DNA from: Frigoribacterium sp. Leaf415
GTDB taxonomy: Bacteria; Actinomycetota; Actinomycetes; Actinomycetales; Microbacteriaceae
DNA length: 64,000 bases
Assembly (NCBI RefSeq): GCF_001424645.1
Contig: NZ_LMQR01000001.1
Location: 2,228,149 to 2,292,148, forward strand
Reading direction: 5' to 3'
The notes under the pieces are model-generated. The model saw only the letters and a list, made by a program, of their open reading frames with translations, made no database searches and was not told where the DNA came from. Positions 24,949 to 32,700 of the stretch are shown piece by piece (the stretch's first letter is position 1; every line of letters begins with the position of its first letter). The translations under genes were made by a program, and so were the position numbers.

Positions 24949-25977
24949 TCAGCGGGCGGCGGGGCCCGTCGACGCGCGGACCAGCAGCCGCGCGGGCTCG
25001 ATCTCGGCGTCGGTGACGGTCTCGCCCTCGACCGACGAGAGCAGGAGACGCGCCGCCTCGGCCCCGATCAGCCGCGGAGCCGTGGTCAGCGTGGTCAGCC
25101 CGGGGCGCACGTACGACCCGAGCTCGATGCCGTCGAACCCGGCCACGCTGACGTCGCCGGGGACGCGGGCCCCGAGCCGGTCGAGCTCGGTCATGAACCC
25201 GATCGCGGCCAGGTCGTTCGCGCAGAAGACGGCGGTGGGCCGGTCGTCGACCGGTGAGTCCGAGCCGAACAGGCGAGCGGCGGCCCGGGCTCCCCCGTCG
25301 TAGGTGAAGTCGGCCTCGACGACGACCCCGGGGTCGTGCCCGGCCGCCACGAGGGCGTCCCGCCAGGCGGCTCCGCGGCGCCGCGAGTGCACGAAGCGGC
25401 CGGGCCCGGCGACGTGCGCGAACCGCCGGTGACCGAGCGACACGAGGTGGTCGACGAGCTCGCCGATGCCGGCCGAGTCATCCTGGCGCACGGCGGGCAG
25501 GGGGAAGTCGCCGGCCGGGTTGACCCCGACGGCGGGCAGGTCGAGCTCGCGCACGAGGTCGACGCGCGGGTCGTCCACGGTCAGCTCGTTCAGGACGACG
25601 CCGTCGACCCGGCGCCCGGCCGCGAGCCGGCGGTAGCGGTCGAGCGGCTCGTCCGCAGCCGACCCCATCTGCAGGATGAGCGCGTACCCGCGCGGGTCGA
25701 GCACGGATTCGAGTCCGCCGATGAAGCTGCCGAAGAACGGGTCGGACTCGAGCACGAACGGGTCGCGGTGCACGACGAGCCCCACGGTGAACGCTCGTTT
25801 GGCACTGAGGCTGCGCCCCCGGACGCTCGGCACGAAACCGAGGTCGTCGGCGGCCTGGCGGATGCGTGCACGGGTCTGCTCCGAGACGCCGGGGCGACCG
25901 TTGAGGGCGCTGCTGACAGAGCTGATCGCGACGCCGGCCCGGGCCGCGACCTCGACGATGGTGACCCGCTCTGCCAC
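24949..25977 (-). CDS. LacI family transcriptional repressor
   Basis: 342 residues: HTH VTIVEVAARAGVAISSVSSALNG, hinge GRSLSAKRAFTVGLVV and a periplasmic-binding-protein-like sugar domain. It should bind the perfect operator at 24788 and be released by a sugar from the locus. The start is GTG at 25977: a dispersed 10-mer copy supplies GGAGG 6 nt before it, and the resulting length is normal. The longer frame to 26235 overlaps the divergent gene and is rejected. Confidence 0.9.
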   Translation of the reverse strand: MAERVTIVEVAARAGVAISSVSSALNGRPGVSEQTRARIRQAADDLGFVPSVRGRSLSAKRAFTVGLVVHRDPFVLESDPFFGSFIGGLESVLDPRGYALILQMGSAADEPLDRYRRLAAGRRVDGVVLNELTVDDPRVDLVRELDLPAVGVNPAGDFPLPAVRQDDSAGIGELVDHLVSLGHRRFAHVAGPGRFVHSRRRGAAWRDALVAAGHDPGVVVEADFTYDGGARAAARLFGSDSPVDDRPTAVFCANDLAAIGFMTELDRLGARVPGDVSVAGFDGIELGSYVRPGLTTLTTAPRLIGAEAARLLLSSVEGETVTDAEIEPARLLVRASTGPAAR

Positions 25978-26085
25978 GCCGCGCCTCCTCGTCCTCGCCT
26001 GTGCCGGTGCGCCTGTTCGCCCGCCGCGCCCCCACGATGCTACTGACCCGCCGTGGCCGCCACCCTCGCGGCGGCCGCCCGCCCC

Positions 26086-26091
26086 TAGGGT
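26086..26091 (+). promoter_or_regulatory. Leaderless -10 box of the DUF1304 gene
   Basis: TAGGGT, 6 nt before the ATG at 26098. Confidence 0.5.
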
Positions 26092-26097
26092 CGGGGC

Positions 26098-26514
26098 ATG
26101 CTCATCGTCTCGCTCGTCGCGGCCTCGCTCGCCGCCCTGCTGCACCTCTACATCTTCGTGATGGAGTCCTTCCTCTGGACCACCCCGCGGGTCCGCGCCA
26201 CCTTCGGCATCACCGACGACGCACAGGCCGAGCACACGAAGCCGCTCGCCTACAACCAGGGCTTCTACAACCTGTTCCTCGCGATCGTCACGATCGTGGG
26301 CGTCGTCCTCGTCGTCGCCGGAGGGGCAGGAGGCGCGGGCAGCGCCTTCGAGGCATCCGCCGCGGGCACCGCCCTGCTGGTCGCGGGCACGGGGTCGATG
26401 CTCGCCGCCGCGCTGGTCCTGCTCTTCTCCGACCGGACCAAGGCCCGGGCCGCGCTCACGCAGGGAGCCCTCCCGCTCGTCGCCCTCGTCACGCTGCTCA
26501 TCTCGTCGTACTGA
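26098..26514 (+). CDS. DUF1304 family membrane protein
   Basis: 138 residues, four predicted helices. The family signature HLYIFVMESFLWTTPRVRATFG and YNQGFYNLFLA is clear. Function unknown. A dispersed 10-mer copy (26339) encodes GGAGGAG in the loop after the second helix. ATG at 26098 with TAGGGT 6 nt before it. It lies 40 bp before purU, but purU has its own promoter box. Confidence 0.85.
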   Translation: MLIVSLVAASLAALLHLYIFVMESFLWTTPRVRATFGITDDAQAEHTKPLAYNQGFYNLFLAIVTIVGVVLVVAGGAGGAGSAFEASAAGTALLVAGTGSMLAAALVLLFSDRTKARAALTQGALPLVALVTLLISSY

Positions 26515-26542
26515 CCTGCCCGTCCGCCCCCGTCGGCCGCAC

Positions 26543-26548
26543 TACCCT
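26543..26548 (+). promoter_or_regulatory. Leaderless -10 box of purU
   Basis: TACCCT, 6 nt before the GTG at 26555. Confidence 0.5.
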
Positions 26549-26554
26549 GGGCGG

Positions 26555-27451
26555 GTGACCGACGTGACCGACGCCACCCGCGCCTCCTCCGCTCCCGCCG
26601 CCCCGACGACGCACTGGACGCTGACGCTCGTCTGCCAGGACCGGCCCGGCATCGTCCACGCGATCAGCGGCGCCGTGGTGCAGGCCGGCGGCAACATCAC
26701 CGAGTCGGCGCAGTTCTCGAGCCACGACACCGGCACGTTCTTCATGCGGCTGCAGGTCGAGGCCCCCGGCGAGCGCGACGCGTTCGAGGCCGCGCTGGCG
26801 CCCGTGCTCGCGCACTACGACGTGCAGGCGAAGCTCGACGTCGTCGGTCGCCCGACCCGCACGCTCGTGCTCGCGAGCAAGGCGGCGCACTGCGTCAACG
26901 ACCTGCTGTTCCGGCAGCGCGCCGGGCAGCTGCCGATCGAGGTGCCACTGATCCTGGCGAACCACGACGACCTGTCGGGGCTGGCCGAGTTCTACGGCAA
27001 GCGGTTCGAGCACCACCCGGTCACCGACCCCGAGTCGAAGGCGGCGTTCGAGGCCCGCGTGCTGCAGGTCGTCGACCGGTACGACGTCGAGCTGGTCGTG
27101 CTCGCCCGGTACATGCAGATCCTCAGCCCCGAGCTCTGCGCGGCGCTCGAGGGGCGGGCGATCAACATCCACCACTCGTTCCTGCCCGGGTTCAAGGGGG
27201 CGAACCCCTACCGCCAGGCGCACGCCCGCGGCGTGAAGTTGATCGGTGCGACGGCTCACTTCGTCACGAGCGACCTCGACGAGGGGCCGATCATCGAGCA
27301 GAACGTCGTCCGGGTCGACCACACCCGCAGCGCCCCCGAACTGATGGCGATCGGCCAGGACGAGGAGAGCCGCACCCTGACCCAGGCGGTCCGCTGGTTC
27401 GCCGAAGACCGCGTGCTGCTCGACGGCGCCCGCACCATCGTCTTCCGCTAG
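26555..27451 (+). CDS. purU: Formyltetrahydrofolate deformylase
   Basis: 298 residues. N-terminal ACT domain (LTLVCQDRPGIVHAISGAVVQAGGNI) and C-terminal formyltransferase-like domain with the catalytic INIHHSFLPGFKGANPYRQA and GATAHFVTSDLDEGPII. It hydrolyses 10-formyl-THF to THF and formate, balancing one-carbon pools. Start GTG at 26555 with a leaderless promoter. The first 18 residues (DATRASSAPAAPTT) are extra relative to the family; a dispersed 10-mer copy (26578) encodes the TRASS part. Confidence 0.93.
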   Translation: MTDVTDATRASSAPAAPTTHWTLTLVCQDRPGIVHAISGAVVQAGGNITESAQFSSHDTGTFFMRLQVEAPGERDAFEAALAPVLAHYDVQAKLDVVGRPTRTLVLASKAAHCVNDLLFRQRAGQLPIEVPLILANHDDLSGLAEFYGKRFEHHPVTDPESKAAFEARVLQVVDRYDVELVVLARYMQILSPELCAALEGRAINIHHSFLPGFKGANPYRQAHARGVKLIGATAHFVTSDLDEGPIIEQNVVRVDHTRSAPELMAIGQDEESRTLTQAVRWFAEDRVLLDGARTIVFR

Positions 27452-27519
27452 GCCCGCGCGGGCACAGGCCTCGTCGGCTCCAGCCCCCTCCCGTGCGCCC
27501 GGCGCCCGACGCCCGACGC

Positions 27520-27576
27520 CGAGTGGGCAGAAGATGCTGCTCACGGCCCCGTGACGAGCACATCCTGCCCACTCGA
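27520..27576. terminator. Inverted repeat, GAGTGGGCAG family, copy 3
   Basis: Outer arms CGAGTGGGCAG and complement, inner part less well paired (GCTCACG/CGTGACGAGC). First of three palindromic units in the 304-bp gap 27452-27755 after purU. Confidence 0.55.
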
Positions 27577-27623
27577 CCCCGTGTCACGGGTCCCGGCCAG
27601 TGGCCGCCCGACCGTTCGGCCGC

Positions 27624-27679
27624 CGAGTGGGCAGAAGATGCTGCTGCCGCGCCCGCGAGGAGCATCTCCTGCCCACTCG
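27624..27679. terminator. Inverted repeat, GAGTGGGCAG family, copy 4
   Basis: 19-bp arms CGAGTGGGCAGAAGATGCT (27624-27642) and complement (27661-27679) with one position able to pair as G-U. Second unit in the gap after purU. Confidence 0.65.
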
Positions 27680-27693
27680 CCGCTCCGCAGCTC

Positions 27694-27713
27694 GATCCGG
27701 TACGTACCGGATC
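27694..27713. repeat. 20-bp perfect palindrome, GATCCGGTAC family
   Basis: GATCCGGTACGTACCGGATC, no spacer. Related to the pair at 4280-4330. It stands 30 bp before the promoter box of the next gene, so an operator function cannot be excluded. Confidence 0.65.
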
Positions 27714-27743
27714 AGAGACAGGCCGCACAGCACACACCGGCCG

Positions 27744-27749
27744 TACGCT
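27744..27749 (+). promoter_or_regulatory. Leaderless -10 box of the DUF2568-nagA pair
   Basis: TACGCT, 6 nt before the GTG at 27756. Confidence 0.5.
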
Positions 27750-27755
27750 GGACGC

Positions 27756-28151
27756 GTGACTCCGACCGACCCCGCACCCTCTCCCGCCCCGGCCCGAGGC
27801 GGCCCGGTCGCCGCCCTCGACGTGGTGCGGTTCGTCACGCTGATCCTCGCCTTCCTGAGCCTCGGGTTCTGGGGCTACCTCGCCTGGCCGTTCCCGTTCC
27901 CGTCGCTGGCGTTCATGATCGGGGCGCCCCTGTTCGCGATCGTCGTGTGGGGCCTCTTCCGCTCACCGCGCGCACCGATCCCGACCGACGCCGTCGGCAA
28001 GGCGCTCGTCGAGATCGCGATCATGGGCGCCGTGGTCGCGGCCTGGGCCATGCTCGGCTACCCCATCGTCGCCGTGGCGTTCGCCGTCCTGGCCGGCGTC
28101 ACGGGCGTCCTGGCCTTCCGTCGCGAGAACCGCCGGGGGGCCCGCCGATGA
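27756..28151 (+). CDS. DUF2568 (YrdB-like) membrane protein
   Basis: 131 residues, four predicted helices (ALDVVRFVTLILAFLSLGFWGY, AFMIGAPLFAIVVWGLF, LVEIAIMGAVVAAWAML). Family of unknown function. GTG at 27756 is chosen for the promoter box 6 nt upstream; the frame further up runs through palindromes. Its stop overlaps the nagA start by 4 bp, so the two are translationally coupled. Confidence 0.78.
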   Translation: MTPTDPAPSPAPARGGPVAALDVVRFVTLILAFLSLGFWGYLAWPFPFPSLAFMIGAPLFAIVVWGLFRSPRAPIPTDAVGKALVEIAIMGAVVAAWAMLGYPIVAVAFAVLAGVTGVLAFRRENRRGARR

Positions 28152-29533
28152 CCACCACCCTGTTCACGGACGCCCGCAAGGTCGACGCCGACGGCGAGGT
28201 CGACGGCTTCTGGATGCTCGTCGACGGCGACGTCATCGTCGCCACCGGTTCGACGGTGCCGGGGTCGCGCGCGGCGGCCGAGGTGACGGGCGCGGTCGAC
28301 GCGACCCGCGCCTCCCCGGGGTCGTCCTCGGGTGCACCCGACGACCCGACCGCAGGAGGCGCGGTGCCACCCCCGGCGGATGTCACGGTCGACCTCGCGG
28401 GCGCCACGCTCACCCCGGGGCTGATCGACCTGCACACGCACGGCGGCGGCGGGCACGCCTTCGACGGCGGGCCGGACGACCTCGACGCCGGTCTCGCCCT
28501 GCACCGCCGGCACGGCACGACCCGTTCACTGATCAGCCTCGTCGCGAACCCGGTGCCCGTGCTGTCCCGGTCGCTCGGGCTGGTCGGCGACCTCATGCGC
28601 CGTGACCCGCTCGTGCTCGGGGCCCATCTCGAGGGGCCGTTCCTGGCGCCCGACCGGCGGGGAGCCCACGCCCCGCACTTCCTGCTCGAACCCGACGCGG
28701 CCACCGTCGAGAGCCTGCTCGAGGCCGGCGACGGCATCGTGCGGCAGGTCACCATCGCCCCCGAGCTGCCCGGCGGGCTCGACGCGATCGACCGGCTCGT
28801 CAGCTCGGGCGTGGTCGCCGCCGTCGGGCACACCGAGGCCGACTTCGACCTCGCCCGCGCGGCGTTCGACCGCGGCGCGAGCCTCGTGACCCACGCGTTC
28901 AACGCCATGGCCGGCATCCACCACCGCGACCCCGGGCCGCTCGTCGCGGCGGTCGGCGACGAGCGCGTGACGATCGAACTGATCCTCGACGGCGTGCACG
29001 TGCACCCGGCCGTCGCCGACCTCGTGCTGCGGTCGGCCCCGCGGCGGGTCGCCCTCATCACCGACGCGATGGCCGCGGCCGGAGCCGCCGACGGCGACTA
29101 CCGCATCGGCGAACTCGCGGTCACGGTCGAGCACGGCGTCGCCACGCTCACCGGCACGTCGACCATCGCGGGCTCGACCCTGACGCAGGACGCCGCCCTG
29201 CGCATCGCGGTCCTGCAGACGGGGCTCTCGGCCGTCGACGCCGTCGCGGCGCTCACGCTCGTGCCGGCCCGCGTGCTCGGCCTCGACGCCGGGGGCAGGC
29301 GAGTGGGCACGCACGCCGCGCAGGCCGGCGTCGCGCGCACGGCGCAGAGCCCGGCGCTGGGCATCGCGCCGGCCGGTGCCGCACGCACGGCGCAGGGTGC
29401 GGCGCAGGCCGCCGCGGCCGGGCCGCCGCTCGGCCGGCTGGCCCCCGGGCACGCCGCCGACGCCGTCGCGTGGCACGACGACTGGACGGTCGCAAGGGTC
29501 TGGGCCGCCGGCCGCGAACTGCCCGTCGGCTGA
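28148..29533 (+). CDS. nagA: N-acetylglucosamine-6-phosphate deacetylase
   Basis: 461 residues; typical NagA is about 380-400. Amidohydrolase motifs: TPGLIDLHTHGGGGHAFDG, HLEGPFLAPDRRGAHAP, VGHTEADFD, THAFNAM, LILDGVHVHP, LITDAMAAAG. It deacetylates GlcNAc-6-P, feeding NagB (47.9 kb away). Two expansions explain the extra length: residues about 50-77 (VDATRASPGSSSGAPDDPTA, two dispersed 10-mers at 28306 and 28355), and near residue 385-430 an Ala/Gly-rich repeat (GVARTAQ...GAARTAQGAAQ). ATG overlaps the previous stop. Confidence 0.9.
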   Translation: MTTTLFTDARKVDADGEVDGFWMLVDGDVIVATGSTVPGSRAAAEVTGAVDATRASPGSSSGAPDDPTAGGAVPPPADVTVDLAGATLTPGLIDLHTHGGGGHAFDGGPDDLDAGLALHRRHGTTRSLISLVANPVPVLSRSLGLVGDLMRRDPLVLGAHLEGPFLAPDRRGAHAPHFLLEPDAATVESLLEAGDGIVRQVTIAPELPGGLDAIDRLVSSGVVAAVGHTEADFDLARAAFDRGASLVTHAFNAMAGIHHRDPGPLVAAVGDERVTIELILDGVHVHPAVADLVLRSAPRRVALITDAMAAAGAADGDYRIGELAVTVEHGVATLTGTSTIAGSTLTQDAALRIAVLQTGLSAVDAVAALTLVPARVLGLDAGGRRVGTHAAQAGVARTAQSPALGIAPAGAARTAQGAAQAAAAGPPLGRLAPGHAADAVAWHDDWTVARVWAAGRELPVG

Positions 29534-29585
29534 TCTCCGGCACCGCCCCGCCCAGCCCAGCCCCGCCCAGCCCCGCCCCTCACGA

Positions 29586-29653
29586 CACTGCACCGCGATT
29601 CGTGCACGACACCGCGACTAGTTGCGGTGTCGTGCACGAAACGCGGTGCAGTG
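29586..29653. terminator. 34-bp-arm inverted repeat between nagA and the acyl-CoA synthetase gene
   Basis: Arms 29586-29619 and 29620-29653 with two mismatches and no spacer, in the convergent gap; contains TTCGTGCACGACACCGC. Probable bidirectional terminator. Confidence 0.72.
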
Positions 29654-29690
29654 AGTCGGAGCCGTGGGCCGTGGTGCTCGTCGAGCAGCC

Positions 29691-31469
29691 CTACCCCTTC
29701 AGGTCGGGGAAGTCCGCCTCGCGCCACTCGGCCGCAGCCCGCTCGCCCGACCGGGCCAGCGCCTCCTCGCGGTCGCGCAGCTCGACGCGGCGGATCTTCC
29801 CCGAGATCGTCTTCGGCAGCTCGGCGAACTCCACCCGGCGCACCCGCTCGTAGGCGGGCAGCGACACCCGGGCGTGCGCCAGCACGGCCCGCGCGGTCTC
29901 GGCGTCGGGCGCCCACCCCTCGGCCAGGGTCACGTACGCCTTGACGATGTTCAGCCGGGTGTCGTCGGGAGCCGGCACGACCGCGGACTCGGCGACGGCC
30001 GGGTGCTCGATCAGCATGCTCTCGACCTCGAACGGCGAGATCTTGTAGTCCGACGACTTGAAGACGTCGTCGGTGCGCCCGACGAACGTGATCATGCCGT
30101 CGGCGTCGCGCACGGCCACGTCGCCGGTGTGGAACAACCCGTCGCGCATCGACGACTCGGTGCGGGCGGCGTCGCCGAGGTAGCCGGTCATCAGGTTGAC
30201 GGGCCGCGTGGTGAGGTCGAGGCAGACCTCGCCCTCGTCACCGACGACGCCCGTGACGGGGTCGACCAGCACGACCTCGACGCCGGGCAGGGCGCGCCCC
30301 ATCGAGCCGGCCTTGATGGTGCCGCCCGGCGCGTTCGCGACGATGGCGGTCGTCTCGGTCTGCCCGTACCCGTCGCGGATGTCGAGACCCCAGCCCTGCT
30401 GGACCCGCCCGATCACCTCGGGGTTGAGCGGTTCGCCGGCCGACAGCGCCTCGCGGAGGGCGCTCGGCCGCGAGCCCAGCGACGACTGGATCAGCATGCG
30501 CCACACGGTCGGCGGCGCACAGAACGAGGTCACCCGGGCGCGCTCGAGCTGGTCCCGGAGCTCGGCCGGCCGGAAGCGCCCGTAGTTGTAGACGAACACG
30601 GTGGCCTCGGCGGTCCACGGTGCGAAGAAGCAGCTCCAGGCGTGCTTGCCCCAGCCCGGCGACGAGATCGTCATGTGCACGTCGCCCGGCTGCACGCCGA
30701 GCCAGTAGGTCGTGGTCAGGTGCCCGACCGGGTACGAGGCGTGCGAGTGCACGACCATCTTCGGCTTGCTCGTCGTGCCCGACGTGAAGTAGACGAGGCA
30801 GGCGTCCTCGGTCGCGGTCGCGACGTCGGGGCGAGCCCAGGAGGCGCGGTGCGAGTCCCCGAAGGACGTCCAGCCCGCGGGGGCCTCGTCGCCCTCGGGG
30901 ACGACGGCGATCCGCGTGACGGCCTCGACCCCCTCCACCCCGGCGAACGCGGGGGCGTCGGACGCGTTGGCGATCACGTGCCGGACGAGCCCCCGGTCGA
31001 TGCGGTCGGCGAGGTCGGCACTGCCGAGCACGGTCGACGTCGGCAGGATGACCGCGCCCACCTTCATCACGGCGAGCATCGCCTCCCACAGCTCGACCTG
31101 GTTGCCCAGCATCAGCATGACGTGGTCGCCCATCGCGACGCCGAGGTCGTGCAGCCAGGCGGCGACCTGGTCGCTGCGGCGGCGCATGGCGTCGAACGAC
31201 ACCCTCTGCTCGGAGCCGTCCTCCTCGACGATCCACAGCGCCGTACGCTCGTTGTCGCGCGCGATCACGTCGAACCAGTCGGTCGCCCAGTTGAAGCGGT
31301 CGCCGACGTCCGGCCAGCGGAACTCGTCGCTCGCCCGGTCGAGGTCGTGCCCGAGCCCCAGCAGGTGGTCGCGGGCCGCCCGGTAGGCGGCGGTGGCCGG
31401 GGCCTCGGTGGGTGCGGGTGCGTCGGCGGGTGCGGCGGGCGTGTCGGCGGATGCGGGTGCGTCGGACAT
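29691..31469 (-). CDS. AMP-dependent acyl-CoA synthetase
   Basis: 592 residues of the adenylate-forming (ANL) family, closest in layout to medium-chain acyl-CoA or acetyl-CoA synthetases. Motifs: P-loop-like YFTSGTTSKPKMV, GYGQTETTAI, FHTGDVAVRDADGMITFVGRTDD in pieces, hinge KISPFEVES and the catalytic-Lys region PKTISGKIRRVELR. Activates a carboxylic acid to its CoA thioester; substrate unknown. ATG at 31469 precedes an Ala/Pro-rich lead; the longer frame to 31568 crosses a palindrome and is rejected. A weak box CATGAT lies 6 nt upstream. Confidence 0.87.
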   Translation of the reverse strand: MSDAPASADTPAAPADAPAPTEAPATAAYRAARDHLLGLGHDLDRASDEFRWPDVGDRFNWATDWFDVIARDNERTALWIVEEDGSEQRVSFDAMRRRSDQVAAWLHDLGVAMGDHVMLMLGNQVELWEAMLAVMKVGAVILPTSTVLGSADLADRIDRGLVRHVIANASDAPAFAGVEGVEAVTRIAVVPEGDEAPAGWTSFGDSHRASWARPDVATATEDACLVYFTSGTTSKPKMVVHSHASYPVGHLTTTYWLGVQPGDVHMTISSPGWGKHAWSCFFAPWTAEATVFVYNYGRFRPAELRDQLERARVTSFCAPPTVWRMLIQSSLGSRPSALREALSAGEPLNPEVIGRVQQGWGLDIRDGYGQTETTAIVANAPGGTIKAGSMGRALPGVEVVLVDPVTGVVGDEGEVCLDLTTRPVNLMTGYLGDAARTESSMRDGLFHTGDVAVRDADGMITFVGRTDDVFKSSDYKISPFEVESMLIEHPAVAESAVVPAPDDTRLNIVKAYVTLAEGWAPDAETARAVLAHARVSLPAYERVRRVEFAELPKTISGKIRRVELRDREEALARSGERAAAEWREADFPDLKG

Positions 31470-31520
31470 CCCGCCATCATGCACCCCGCCCCATGCCGGG
31501 CCCGGCATGAGCCTCCCGGC

Positions 31521-31586
31521 CCCTCGAGATGTCACGACTTGCCGCTCACCCATGAACATGAGCGGCAAATCGTGACATCTCGAGGG
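31521..31586. repeat. 26-bp-arm inverted repeat in a divergent promoter region
   Basis: Arms 31521-31546 and 31561-31586 with one mismatch and a 14-nt loop; begins CCCTCGAGATGTCACGA. Unlike the other long hairpins it lies between two divergent genes, so it is not a normal terminator. Operator or mobile palindromic unit are the alternatives. Confidence 0.72.
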
Positions 31587-31655
31587 ACGGGGGCGGGGGC
31601 AGGAGGCGCGGGTCGGGTGACCGGGAGCGCCCGGCAGGCGGGCGGGCCGCTCGCC

Positions 31656-31661
31656 TAGGGT
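31656..31661 (+). promoter_or_regulatory. Leaderless -10 box of cutC
   Basis: TAGGGT, 6 nt before the ATG at 31668. Confidence 0.5.
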
Positions 31662-31667
31662 CGTGAC

Positions 31668-32570
31668 ATGACGAACGACGCGACCCGCGCCTCCTCATCC
31701 GCAGCCACGTCCGCCCGCTCGCGGCCCGCCCTCGAGATCGCGGTGACCAGCGCCGCCGGAGCCGTCACGGCCCGCGACGGCGGAGCCGACCGCGTCGAAC
31801 TGTGCAGCGCCCTCGAGCTCGGGGGCGTCACCCCGTCGCAGGGGCTGGTCGAGGCGACCGTCGCGACGGGCGTGCCCGTGCACGCGCTGGTGCGGTGCCG
31901 TCCCGGCGGTTTCGTGTACGACGCGGACGAGCTCGACGTGATGGTGCGCGAGATCCGGGCGCTCGTGCGGTCGGGCGTGGCCGGCGTCGTCGTGGGCGCG
32001 CTGCGCGAGGACGGCTCGCTCGACGTCGACGCCGTCCGCTGGTTCGTCGAGGCCGCGCTCGACGCCGCGGCACATCAGCCGCGCACGACACCCCAGGAAC
32101 CCGCCGAGACCCCAGCTCGCGCCCCGGGGTCTCGGCGGGTTCCTGGGGTCTCACCGCTGGAGCCGCGCCCGCTGGAGATCACCGTGCACCGGGCCGTGGA
32201 TCGGGCGGCGGACCCGGTGGCGGCGGTGGCGGCGCTCCCGGGGCTGGGCGTGACGCGGGTGCTGACGTCGGGCGGGGCGTCCAGGGTCGGGGCGGGTCTG
32301 GCGTCGGGGGTGCTGCCGCGCATGGTCGAGGTGGCCGGCGACGTGCAGGTGATGGCCGGGGGCGGGGTGCAGCTCGGCGACGTCCCGGCACTCGTGGCCG
32401 CGGGGGTCGACGCCGTGCACCTCTCGGCGAAGCGGGCGCAGGCCGTCCGCGCCTCCTCGTCCCGGTCGGGGACGACCGTGTCGCTCGGCACCGAGGCGTC
32501 GACCGACTCGTGGTTCGAGACCGACCCCGAGCTGGTCCGCGCCGCCCGTCACGCCCTCGACCAGGCCTGA
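31668..32570 (+). CDS. cutC: CutC family copper homeostasis protein with in-frame palindrome
   Basis: 300 residues; CutC is usually about 240-250. The TIM-barrel core is intact in order: LEIAVTSAAGAVTARDGGADRVELCSAL, GGVTPSQGLVEA, VHALVRCRPGGFVYD, ITVHRAVDRAADPVAAVAAL, LGVTRVLTSGGASRV, QVMAGGGVQLGDV. Residues about 135-167 (HQPRTTPQEPAETPARAPGS and on) are extra, and are encoded by a 60-bp perfect hairpin (32090-32149). The N-terminus is extended by DATRASSSAATSARSRP, including a dispersed 10-mer (31685). Role in copper handling is by family name and not well proven. Confidence 0.87.
   Translation: MTNDATRASSSAATSARSRPALEIAVTSAAGAVTARDGGADRVELCSALELGGVTPSQGLVEATVATGVPVHALVRCRPGGFVYDADELDVMVREIRALVRSGVAGVVVGALREDGSLDVDAVRWFVEAALDAAAHQPRTTPQEPAETPARAPGSRRVPGVSPLEPRPLEITVHRAVDRAADPVAAVAALPGLGVTRVLTSGGASRVGAGLASGVLPRMVEVAGDVQVMAGGGVQLGDVPALVAAGVDAVHLSAKRAQAVRASSSRSGTTVSLGTEASTDSWFETDPELVRAARHALDQA
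32090..32149. repeat. Perfect 24-bp-arm palindrome inside cutC
   Basis: Arms 32090-32113 and 32126-32149 without mismatch, 12-nt loop, starting ACCCCAGGAACCCGCCGAG. It is read through in frame in cutC. The related element at 16736-16795 lies between genes. Confidence 0.85.
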
Positions 32571-32700
32571 GGCCGCGGCCGACCGCGACACGGCCGCGCA
32601 CCGGCGACGCGACCCGTCCCGGTGTCCCGACCCGCGCCTCCTGCCCACCTCCGGCCCACCTCGACGACCGCCCCCGGTCGCGGGGGTGCACAGTGGAGCG

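Noticed and set aside
24949..26235. LacI start at 26235
   Set aside because: The extra 86 residues lack similarity to LacI and overlap the divergent DUF1304 gene; GTG 25977 begins at the HTH with a good ribosome site.
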